In this document: piece by piece, positions 6,921 through 13,526 of the stretch | Position numbering within the stretch: the first letter of the stretch is position 1 | How the letters are laid out: the number at the start of each line of letters is the position of its first letter | Source: Flavobacteriaceae bacterium | Lineage (GTDB): Bacteria; Bacteroidota; Bacteroidia; Flavobacteriales; Flavobacteriaceae | Reading direction: 5' to 3' | Length of the DNA: 13,843 nt | NCBI GenBank assembly: GCA_020435885.1 | Contig: JAGQYU010000152.1 | Location: 1-13,843 of the forward strand | Notes under the pieces: model-generated | Seen by the model: the letters and a program-made list of their open reading frames with translations, nothing else | Databases searched by the model: none | Told to the model about the DNA's origin: nothing | Position numbers and translations under genes: made by a program

Positions 6921-7664
6921 ATGATGAGTATAAAAGTAGAAAATAAAAATAATAAAGCTCCCTCTCTTTTGGAGAGGGGCGGGGTGAGGATTAAGATCTG
7001 TGGAATGAAATATCAGGAAAATATAGAGGTAGTGGCAGCATTGCAGCCTGACTATATGGGTTTTATTTTCTATGATAAATCGCCTAGGCTTGTTGATAGT
7101 GAAATTCCGGATGTGTCTAAAAACATAAAAAAAATGGGAGTTTTTGTAAATGAAACTATTGAAGGCATCATTGATAAAGTTGAAAAATATAGTTTACAGG
7201 CAGTGCAACTTCACGGAAATGAATCAGCTGAGTTTTGTGGTGAATTAAAAAGTATTTTTGAACATTGTGAGAAATCTTTTATTGAGATTATCAAAGTATT
7301 CTCCGTTAAAGATGATTTCGATTTTTCAATTTTAGAACCTTATGAAGAAGTATGTGATTATTATCTTTTTGACACCAAAGGAAAATTACCCGGTGGCAAT
7401 GGATTTACTTTCAATTGGGAAGTTTTGAAAAATTATCCGTCAAAAAAGCCTTATTTTTTGAGCGGTGGAATTGGTTTGGAAGAAATTGATAACGTCTTGT
7501 CATTCCTGCGTAGGCAGGAATCTAAAAACTGTTATGCCATAGATATAAATAGTAAATTTGAGCTGAAACCAGGCTTAAAAGATATTGAAAAATTAAAAGA
7601 ATTTTTAAATAATGTCATTACGAGGAGTCCTAATGTGGATAGGGACGACGAAGTAATCTCTTAA
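6921..7664 (+). CDS. trpF: Phosphoribosylanthranilate isomerase with repeat-derived N-terminal, internal and C-terminal segments
   Basis: This TIM-barrel enzyme isomerises PRA to CdRP. The core is intact: Cys27 in RIKICGMK (general base), VQLHGNES, Asp151 in LFDTKGKLPGGNG (general acid), LSGGIGLEE and CYAIDINSKFELKPGLKD. From ATG 6921 the product is 247 residues, longer than the roughly 200-210 usual for TrpF, and palindromic repeats explain the excess. The first ~21 residues are not TrpF-like and overlap repeats. SFLRRQES (194-201) is encoded by a palindrome between barrel strand 7 and strand 8. The last 16 residues (VITRSPNVDRDDEVIS) and the stop come from a 90-bp element. A GTG at 6984 giving VRIKICGMK is a plausible true start (226 residues; about 202 without the internal and terminal insertions). 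The open frame and intact catalytic residues argue against a pseudogene. The start is uncertain. Confidence 0.9.
   Translation: MMSIKVENKNNKAPSLLERGGVRIKICGMKYQENIEVVAALQPDYMGFIFYDKSPRLVDSEIPDVSKNIKKMGVFVNETIEGIIDKVEKYSLQAVQLHGNESAEFCGELKSIFEHCEKSFIEIIKVFSVKDDFDFSILEPYEEVCDYYLFDTKGKLPGGNGFTFNWEVLKNYPSKKPYFLSGGIGLEEIDNVLSFLRRQESKNCYAIDINSKFELKPGLKDIEKLKEFLNNVITRSPNVDRDDEVIS
6957..6989. repeat. Palindromic repeat at the 5' end of trpF
   Basis: CCCTCTC (6960-6966) and GAGAGGG (6972-6978) form a 7-bp stem around TTTTG, followed by a G-rich tail GCGGGGTGAGG. In frame it reads APSLLERGGVR and abuts the first conserved TrpF residues (IKICGMK). The outer ends of this repeat and of the one after trpC are weakly inverted (CCTC near 6881, GAGG at 6986-6989), so 6881-6989 may be one mobile-type unit. 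It supplies the candidate GTG start at 6984. Confidence 0.6.
7502..7521. repeat. In-frame palindromic repeat inside trpF (encodes FLRRQES)
   Basis: ATTCCTGC (7502-7509) and GCAGGAAT (7514-7521) form a perfect 8-bp stem with loop GTAG. In the trpF frame it reads S-FLRRQES, adding about 8 residues with no counterpart in the TrpF family pattern, where the helix after LSGGIGLEEIDNVL is followed shortly by the strand-8 motif CYAIDINS. Its length keeps the frame open. The peptide FLRRQES is a familiar spurious-looking string from interspersed palindromes, supporting a repeat origin. Confidence 0.7.
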
Positions 7665-7703
7665 AAACAGATTGCCGCAACTTTTTAAAAGTTTCGTAAT
7701 GAC
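7614..7703. repeat. 90-bp interspersed element with 10-bp perfect terminal inverted repeats at the trpF-trpB junction
   Basis: The element opens with GTCATTACGA (7614-7623) and closes with the exact reverse complement TCGTAATGAC (7694-7703). Inside, GTAATCT (7653-7659) and AGATTGC (7669-7675) form a second stem with one T-G pair. It supplies the last 16 codons and the stop of trpF and fills most of the gap to trpB. No transposase is encoded, so it would be a non-autonomous, MITE- or REP-like sequence. In RNA it could fold between the two cistrons. Confidence 0.75.
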
Positions 7704-7717
7704 CAATACATATAATT

Positions 7718-8899
7718 ATGAGCTATCATGTAAACGAAAAAGGATATTACGGTGAATTTGGCGGAGCATACATTCCGGAAATGTTGTATGCCAATGTAGA
7801 AGAACTACGCCAACATTATTTGAAAATTATGGATGAGCCTTCTTTTAAGGAAGAGTTTCATCAATTATTGAAAGATTATGTAGGTAGGCCTTCACCCTTG
7901 TATTTTGCCAAACGTTTATCAGAAAAGCATAATACTAAGATTTATTTGAAACGTGAAGATTTAAACCATACAGGTGCTCACAAAATTAATAATACCATTG
8001 GCCAGATTTTGGTAGCTAAACGGCTAGGCAAAACACGTATTATTGCTGAAACAGGTGCTGGGCAACATGGTGTAGCAACTGCTACTGTGTGCGCCTTGAT
8101 GGGGTTGGAATGTATCGTATATATGGGTGAAGTTGATATAGCTCGCCAAGCGCCTAATGTAGCACGGATGAAAATGTTGGGAGCAACGGTTGTCCCTGCA
8201 ACTTCGGGGAGTAAAACGTTAAAAGATGCAACCAATGAAGCCATTAGAGATTGGATCAATAACCCTGTAAACACACATTATATTATTGGCAGCGTGGTAG
8301 GCCCTCATCCTTATCCTGATATGGTGGCTCGTTTACAATCGGTAGTTTCTGAAGAAATTCAGCAACAGCTTTTGGAAAAAGAAGGTACAACCAAACCTGA
8401 TTATGTAGTAGCTTGTGTAGGCGGTGGAAGCAATGCCGCAGGCGTTTATTATCATTTTTTGGATGATACAGATGTTAAACTGATTGCCGTAGAGGCTGCC
8501 GGAAAAGGCATTCATTCCGGCGAAAGCGCTGCTACTTCTGTACTTGGTAAAGAAGGAATCATCCATGGAAGTAAAACGTTGCTGATGCAAACTGATGACG
8601 GGCAAATAACGGAACCATATTCCATATCGGCGGGGCTAGATTATCCCGGCGTTGGCCCTATGCACGCACATTTGTACAGGTCTTGTAGAGCGGAATTTAT
8701 TTCTATAACTGATGATGAAGCGATGAAAGCAGGGTTGGAATTATGTGAATTGGAGGGTATTATTCCTGCTATAGAAAGTTCACATGCATTGGCCATCTTT
8801 AAAGATAAGAAGTTCAAAAAAGATGATATTGTAGTAGTAAGTCTTTCGGGTAGAGGAGATAAAGATTTGAATACGTATATCAATTATTTTAATTTGTAG
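7718..8899 (+). CDS. trpB: Tryptophan synthase beta chain
   Basis: This PLP enzyme condenses indole with serine to give tryptophan, receiving indole through a tunnel from TrpA. At 393 residues it is the standard TrpB1 type. The PLP lysine is Lys89 in HTGAHKINN, the catalytic Glu111 is in ETGAGQHG, and the phosphate loop GGGSNA is at 235-240. GEFGGAYIPEML at the N-terminus and GLDYPGVGP and SHALAI further on are typical. The start ATG at 7718 follows 14 bases after the inverted-repeat element that ends trpF. The stop TAG is one base before the next gene, which is not trpA but an unrelated exported protein. Confidence 0.97.
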   Translation: MSYHVNEKGYYGEFGGAYIPEMLYANVEELRQHYLKIMDEPSFKEEFHQLLKDYVGRPSPLYFAKRLSEKHNTKIYLKREDLNHTGAHKINNTIGQILVAKRLGKTRIIAETGAGQHGVATATVCALMGLECIVYMGEVDIARQAPNVARMKMLGATVVPATSGSKTLKDATNEAIRDWINNPVNTHYIIGSVVGPHPYPDMVARLQSVVSEEIQQQLLEKEGTTKPDYVVACVGGGSNAAGVYYHFLDDTDVKLIAVEAAGKGIHSGESAATSVLGKEGIIHGSKTLLMQTDDGQITEPYSISAGLDYPGVGPMHAHLYRSCRAEFISITDDEAMKAGLELCELEGIIPAIESSHALAIFKDKKFKKDDIVVVSLSGRGDKDLNTYINYFNL

Positions 8900-8900
8900 G

Positions 8901-9971
8901 ATGAGGTTTTTTCACAATATAATTATCACCATATTATTAACTTATAGCCTTCTTTCAGGGGCTCAAAATTCTATATTGAACGATACGGTGTTGCCAAAAA
9001 AATATATGGTGTATAAAACAGCAAAAAAGCTCAAAATTGATGGATTGGCTGAAGAAGACTCGTGGCAGAAAGCTCCTTTTACATCATCTTTTATAGATAT
9101 TGAGGGTATCAAAAAACCTGTATACGATACAAGAGTTAAAATGCTTTGGGATGATGAAAATTTGTATGTGTACGCCGTTTTGGAAGAGCCTCACCTATGG
9201 GGTAATTTAAAACAACGAGATACGGTTATTTATTATAATAATGATTTTGAGATTTTTATCGATCCGTCAAATAATACTTATAATTATGGCGAAATAGAGA
9301 TTAACGTACTTGGAACATTGTGGGATCTGAAGCTTAGTAAACCCTATAAAGTTTCAGGGAAAGCGGATAATAGTTGGGATATAGAGGGTATTCAATATGC
9401 TATTCATACCTTTGGCACGGTTAACAATTATATGGATATTGACACGCAGTGGTCTGTTGAATTTGCCATTCCGCTTTTAAAATTGGCCGATTTAAAAGAA
9501 GAGAAAAAGACAATTCCTATACATGGAGAGCAATGGCGAATTAACTTTTCGAGAGTTCAATGGGAGCATGAAATCATAGATGGCAGATATTATCGAAAAA
9601 AGGTTGATGGTAAATTTTTACCTGAATTTAACTGGGTGTGGAGCAATCAGAAAGTTATTAATATGCATGAGCCTGAAAAGTGGGGTATAATTCAGTTTTC
9701 TACATTGCAACCCGGTGAAGTAGATGTTTTTATTGAAGATGAAGGCCTATTGCAGAAGCAACTTGTTTATGCTTTTTTTAGGAAGAATTTAGCACTGCTG
9801 AGAAAAAATCCTGATGAAATAAAATCGTCTGTAGAAGAATTTAAGATTGATAATCAACATTTTAAGTATCAACTTAAGAAAATAGCAAACGGATTTGAAA
9901 TTACACTTAAAGAAATAAACTCAAAACATATTTATTATATAGATCAAGAAGGTCTTCTAAAGAAAATATAA
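8901..9971 (+). CDS. Exported CBM9-like (carbohydrate-binding family 9-like) protein inserted between trpB and trpA
   Basis: This 356-residue protein starts with a signal peptide (MRFFHNIIITILLTYSLLSGAQ). Residues about 33-260 match the CBM9-like beta-sandwich pattern: KKLKIDGLAEEDSWQKA, then VKMLWDDENLYVYAVLEEP, NDFEIFIDPSNN and YGEIEINVLGTLWDL, followed by WSVEFAIPL and GEQWRINFSRV. The C-terminal ~90 residues are unassigned. It has 11 Trp residues, common for sugar-binding surfaces but striking beside Trp-poor enzymes. No catalytic residues are recognised. It starts one base after trpB and ends 29 bases before trpA, so it should be on the trp transcript, yet has no evident role in tryptophan synthesis. 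It probably resides in the periplasm or at the cell surface and binds glycans; whether it is a lipoprotein is doubtful because I see no lipobox Cys. Confidence 0.8.
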   Translation: MRFFHNIIITILLTYSLLSGAQNSILNDTVLPKKYMVYKTAKKLKIDGLAEEDSWQKAPFTSSFIDIEGIKKPVYDTRVKMLWDDENLYVYAVLEEPHLWGNLKQRDTVIYYNNDFEIFIDPSNNTYNYGEIEINVLGTLWDLKLSKPYKVSGKADNSWDIEGIQYAIHTFGTVNNYMDIDTQWSVEFAIPLLKLADLKEEKKTIPIHGEQWRINFSRVQWEHEIIDGRYYRKKVDGKFLPEFNWVWSNQKVINMHEPEKWGIIQFSTLQPGEVDVFIEDEGLLQKQLVYAFFRKNLALLRKNPDEIKSSVEEFKIDNQHFKYQLKKIANGFEITLKEINSKHIYYIDQEGLLKKI

Positions 9972-10000
9972 TCATAAAAAATTTTAATAACCTATTGATA

Positions 10001-10765
10001 ATGAATAGGATAAATCAAAAATTACAAGAAAATAAAAAAATAGTATCTATCTATTTTACAGCAGGTTTTCCTTTATTGGAAGATACGGTGTCCATTATTG
10101 AAAAACTCCAAAGAGCAGGAGTAGATATGATAGAAATAGGCTTACCGTTTAGTGATCCATTAGCCGATGGGCCAACTATTCAGGGCAGTTCTACAATCGC
10201 ATTGAAAAATGGAATGACTACCCATAAACTGTTTGAGCAGTTGAAAGATATCCGAAAAACGGTTTCTATCCCACTGATTATTATGGGGTATTTCAATCCT
10301 GTTTTGCAGTATGGCGTGGAGACATTTTGTGCAAAATGCGCCGAAACGGGTATTGACGGACTCATTATTCCAGATCTTCCGGTAGATGTTTATAACGAGG
10401 AATACAAAACTATTTTTGAAAGATACGGTTTGGTAAATATTTTTTTGATCACTCCACAAACCAGTGAAGAACGTATCAGATACATCGATAGTGTTTCCAA
10501 TGGATTTATTTATATGGTGAGCTCAGCAAGCACTACCGGAGCCAAAAGCGGATTTGGAACTGAGCAAACCGATTACTTTAAACGCATCGCAAATATGCAG
10601 CTTAAAAATCAGCAGATTGTCGGTTTTGGCATTTCTAATAAAGAGACTTTTGAGCAAGCCACCCAATTTACAAAAGGAGCCATTATTGGAAGTGCTTTTA
10701 TAAAACACTTGTCTCAATACGGTGTTCAGAATATTAATGAATTTATTGCTGAGATATTATCGTAA
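10001..10765 (+). CDS. trpA: Tryptophan synthase alpha chain
   Basis: TrpA cleaves indole-3-glycerol phosphate to indole and glyceraldehyde 3-phosphate and hands indole to TrpB. The 254-residue protein starts at ATG 10001 (MNRINQKL); an in-frame TTG six bases earlier is unlikely. Catalytic Glu45 is in MIEIGLPFSDP and catalytic Asp56 is in PLADGPTIQ. YFTAGFP, IIPDLPVD, the loop SSASTTGAKSGFG and the phosphate site GFGISNKE and AIIGSAF are all present. It contains no Trp. It is the last trp gene; no clear terminator hairpin follows in the 59 bases before the histidine kinase gene. Confidence 0.97.
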   Translation: MNRINQKLQENKKIVSIYFTAGFPLLEDTVSIIEKLQRAGVDMIEIGLPFSDPLADGPTIQGSSTIALKNGMTTHKLFEQLKDIRKTVSIPLIIMGYFNPVLQYGVETFCAKCAETGIDGLIIPDLPVDVYNEEYKTIFERYGLVNIFLITPQTSEERIRYIDSVSNGFIYMVSSASTTGAKSGFGTEQTDYFKRIANMQLKNQQIVGFGISNKETFEQATQFTKGAIIGSAFIKHLSQYGVQNINEFIAEILS

Positions 10766-10774
10766 TACTTTGGA

Positions 10775-10806
10775 TTGTTTTTTGGGTATGGAATTTGCTA
10801 TCTTTA
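10775..10806 (+). promoter_or_regulatory. Weak candidate promoter for the histidine kinase gene
   Basis: TTG at 10775-10777 and TATCTTTA at 10799-10806 are 21 bases apart. The -7 box differs from TAnnTTTG at its last base. It sits 18 bases before the kinase ATG, a plausible place, but read-through from trpA is also possible because no terminator is seen. Confidence 0.3.
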
Positions 10807-10824
10807 CCGTATAACTTTTCGTAA

Positions 10825-12282
10825 ATGAAGCTCAAAAAACTATCATTACGTACCCGTATATTTTTGGCAATGATACTGTTAGTGATCGTTGCTTCTGTTT
10901 TGATTGTTGTTGTTACTATTTTTCAGTATAAAGAGCAAGCTAACGATTATCATAGAGAGCGTTTGGAGCGTAAAGAAAATGCAATTACTACTTCTATTGA
11001 AATTGAATTGCGAAGAACAACTTGGCCGGTAACTTCCGAAAATTTAGATAAAATATTTAAGAACAGAATTTATGATATAGCCGATATCAATCAAATGGAT
11101 GTATTTATTTTTGATCTTAACGGAAAATTGAAAATAAGTTCATCAACAAAATTTACAAAAGATACTACAGATTATGATATTTCGCAAAACATGCTTAATC
11201 AAATAGCTGAAAATGAAAGTCATAGAGTTGTAAAAGAAAAAGAAGACATTGATACAAATATTCGATATCAATCATCATATTCGTATATAAATGATGGATA
11301 TTACAAACCTATTGGAATACTTCATGTACATTACCTAAATGATAATAATTTTCTAGAACAGGAACTAGAAGAGTTTTTGGTTCGGCTAACATTTGTTTAT
11401 TTGTTAATGTTGCTGATTGCTATTGTTTTGGCATATTTTATTTCTGAATACATAACTCGTTCCATTAAAACGGTTAGTGATAAGATCAATCAAACAACAT
11501 TTGAAAAACGGAACGAAAAGATACTATTAGAAGATGCCAGTTCAGAGATATACAATTTAGTAAACGCTTACAATAGCATGGTTGATGAGTTGTCTGAAAG
11601 TGCTGCTAAACTTGCAAAAAGTGAGAGAGAGCATGCATGGAGAGAGATGGCCAAACAAGTAGCACACGAAATTAAAAATCCGCTAACGCCTATGCGTTTA
11701 ACTGTCCAGAGCTTTGAGCAACGTTTTGATCCTGCCGATCCGAATATTAAAGTTAAGGTGCATGAGTTTTGTAAATCACTCATCCAACAGGTAGACACTA
11801 TGAGTTCTATTGCTTCGGCATTTTCGAGCTTTGCTGAAATGCCTAAACAGCGTAGGGAAGAACTGAATGTAGTTGAGGTGGTTAAATTGGCACTCGATAT
11901 TTTTAATGAAGATTATATCCACTATTTTTATGATCAGGAAAAATTGATTGCCAAATTAGATAAAACACAACTGATAAGAGTGGTAACAAATCTAGTAAAG
12001 AATGCCATCCAATCTATTGAAGAAGTGGAAAATCCAAAGATAGAGGTGAGGGTAAAAGAAGATAATGGAGCTATTACTATTACTGTAGCGGATAACGGAA
12101 AAGGTATAGCTGTAGAAGATAAGAACCGTATCTTTGAACCTAAGTTTACTACAAAATCAAGCGGTATGGGACTTGGGTTAGCTATGGTAAAAAGTATTGT
12201 AGAGGCCTATAACGGAGAAATTTCCTTTATATCAGAAATTAACAAAGGAACTGTATTTACAGTTTCCTTGCCCAAAAAATAA
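10825..12282 (+). CDS. Membrane sensor histidine kinase, NtrY-like
   Basis: This 485-residue two-component sensor has a first membrane helix at about 12-33, an extracytoplasmic sensor region of about 150 residues with no domain I can name, and a second helix at about 187-207. A HAMP-like linker follows (about 208-260), then a HisKA domain with the phospho-acceptor His281 in QVAHEIKNPLTP. The preceding EHAWREMAKQ and the NPLTPMRLTVQ that follows are typical of the NtrY-type subgroup. The ATPase domain shows the N box NLVKNAIQSIE (Asn393), DNGKGI (from Asp423), FEPKFTT and GMGLGL (from Gly447). No response regulator is encoded nearby, so its partner must lie elsewhere. It is followed after 5 bases by an enoyl-CoA hydratase gene, presumably in the same transcript. 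Confidence 0.88.
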   Translation: MKLKKLSLRTRIFLAMILLVIVASVLIVVVTIFQYKEQANDYHRERLERKENAITTSIEIELRRTTWPVTSENLDKIFKNRIYDIADINQMDVFIFDLNGKLKISSSTKFTKDTTDYDISQNMLNQIAENESHRVVKEKEDIDTNIRYQSSYSYINDGYYKPIGILHVHYLNDNNFLEQELEEFLVRLTFVYLLMLLIAIVLAYFISEYITRSIKTVSDKINQTTFEKRNEKILLEDASSEIYNLVNAYNSMVDELSESAAKLAKSEREHAWREMAKQVAHEIKNPLTPMRLTVQSFEQRFDPADPNIKVKVHEFCKSLIQQVDTMSSIASAFSSFAEMPKQRREELNVVEVVKLALDIFNEDYIHYFYDQEKLIAKLDKTQLIRVVTNLVKNAIQSIEEVENPKIEVRVKEDNGAITITVADNGKGIAVEDKNRIFEPKFTTKSSGMGLGLAMVKSIVEAYNGEISFISEINKGTVFTVSLPKK

Positions 12283-12287
12283 ATAGT

Positions 12288-13064
12288 ATGAGTTACAACA
12301 ATATTCTAGTTTCATCAAAAGACAACATAGCGCAGGTTACTATTAACAGACCTGAAAAACTTAATGCGTTGAACAAGGAAACTATTTTAGAATTACACAA
12401 TGCGTTAGGCGATTTAGAAGAGGAGGATTCAGTAAGAGTTATTATCATTACTGGAGCCGGAGAAAAAGCTTTTGTAGCAGGTGCAGATATTTCTGAATTT
12501 GCTGATTTTGATGAAGAACAGGGGGCTGAATTAGCCAGAGAAGGTCAACGATTATTGTTTGATTTTATTGAAAATTTGAGCAAACCTGTAATAGCAGCAG
12601 TAAATGGTTTTGCGTTGGGCGGAGGGCTTGAACTAGCGATGGCCTGTCATTTTAGGGTAGCCAGTACGAATGCAAAGATGGGGCTTCCGGAGGTTAGTCT
12701 AGGGGTTATCCCCGGTTATGGAGGAACACAACGGTTATCGCTTTTAGTAGGCAAAGGAAAAGCTATGGAAATGATTATGACCGCAGGTATGATATCAGCT
12801 GAAGAAGCTAAAGAATATAAATTAGTAAATTATGTAGTACCGCAAGAAGAATTACTACCCTTTACAGAAGAATCTATTGCTACTAAAATACTTCGAAATT
12901 CGCCATTAGCAATCAGTGCGGCTATTAGGGCAGTAAATGCCTGTTATCAAGATGGAGTTAATGGTTTTGAAACTGAAATAGAAGAATTTGGAAACTCTTT
13001 TGGTACAGATGATTTTATAGAAGGAACTACGGCCTTTTTAGAAAAGAGAAAAGCAAATTTTTAA
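12288..13064 (+). CDS. Enoyl-CoA hydratase/isomerase family protein
   Basis: This is a 258-residue crotonase-fold enzyme that probably hydrates 2-enoyl-CoA to 3-hydroxyacyl-CoA in fatty acid or related acyl-CoA metabolism. Visible motifs are INRPEKLNALN at the N-terminus, the oxyanion-hole segment AFVAGADISEF, and FALGGGLELAMAC with Glu115. PEVSLGVIPGYGGTQRL follows with Glu135. The 20-residue spacing between the two glutamates matches the two catalytic glutamates of true hydratases, so hydratase activity is more likely than isomerase or dehalogenase activity. The length fits a stand-alone short-chain type. The exact acyl substrate cannot be told. Its stop is only 3 bases from the stop of the opposing GNAT gene. 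Confidence 0.9.
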   Translation: MSYNNILVSSKDNIAQVTINRPEKLNALNKETILELHNALGDLEEEDSVRVIIITGAGEKAFVAGADISEFADFDEEQGAELAREGQRLLFDFIENLSKPVIAAVNGFALGGGLELAMACHFRVASTNAKMGLPEVSLGVIPGYGGTQRLSLLVGKGKAMEMIMTAGMISAEEAKEYKLVNYVVPQEELLPFTEESIATKILRNSPLAISAAIRAVNACYQDGVNGFETEIEEFGNSFGTDDFIEGTTAFLEKRKANF

Positions 13065-13067
13065 TTG

Positions 13068-13526
13068 TCAGATTTCTTTTTCAAAGATAATTTTGGTTTG
13101 TCCGTTATCATTTGTGTAGACTTGCTTAATATCAAAACCATTTTTAAGGTTTAGAATTAGCATGCCTTTAAAGTGGTTCATAGATTTTGTTCTAAGCTTA
13201 GAATACCCATGCTTTTTTGCCCAGCCTTCCTGAATCTCAGCTAAATGCCTGGCAATACCTTGTTTTCTATATTCTTGTAATACACCGCCAACCCAACTGT
13301 AAAAAGTAGTTTCATCATACTTATAACCAATTTTGAAAGCGATAGGTTTTTCATTATGAAATGCTACCAGTGATAATACATGCTCCTTTTCATGAAGGCG
13401 TTGTATAAAGAAATCAGGTTTAGCATCATCAAAAATAGTTTTATAAAGATGCAGAAGTGCTTGCATCATTTCATCATTAGGAATGTCTTCAATTATCTTG
13501 AAATCAAACTGTTTATTTTTTGCCAT
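13068..13526 (-). CDS. GNAT family N-acetyltransferase
   Basis: From the ATG at 13526 this is a 152-residue protein of the Gcn5-related acetyltransferase fold. The core pattern is a beta strand SWVGGVLQEY followed by the acetyl-CoA pyrophosphate loop RKQGIARHL (residues 87-95), a helix, and then a KLRTKSMNHFKGMLILNLKNGFDI segment typical of GNAT motif B. The acceptor substrate is not predictable. The frame is open further upstream (to 13586), but those residues do not look like a GNAT N-terminus and lie inside the upstream gene. The chosen start overlaps the end of the HD-domain gene by 14 bases, implying translational coupling. Confidence 0.8.
   Translation of the reverse strand: MAKNKQFDFKIIEDIPNDEMMQALLHLYKTIFDDAKPDFFIQRLHEKEHVLSLVAFHNEKPIAFKIGYKYDETTFYSWVGGVLQEYRKQGIARHLAEIQEGWAKKHGYSKLRTKSMNHFKGMLILNLKNGFDIKQVYTNDNGQTKIIFEKEI

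Noticed and set aside
6915..7664. trpF as a pseudogene damaged by repeat insertions
   Set aside because: The frame is uninterrupted, all insertions are in frame, and the catalytic Cys, Asp and phosphate-binding motifs remain.
8901..9971. CBM9-like protein as a tryptophan-pathway enzyme or regulator
   Set aside because: It has a signal peptide and beta-sandwich carbohydrate-binding motifs, with no catalytic or DNA-binding features linked to tryptophan synthesis.
10766..10824. Terminator for the trp operon after trpA
   Set aside because: No GC-containing stem followed by a T run is present; the T-rich stretch at 10776-10783 has no hairpin before it.
13048..13082. Imperfect A/T-rich inverted repeat (9 of 11 pairs) at the convergent ECH/GNAT ends, as a bidirectional terminator
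   Set aside because: It has a long 13-base loop, two central mismatches and almost no G-C pairs; this could be chance in AT-rich sequence.
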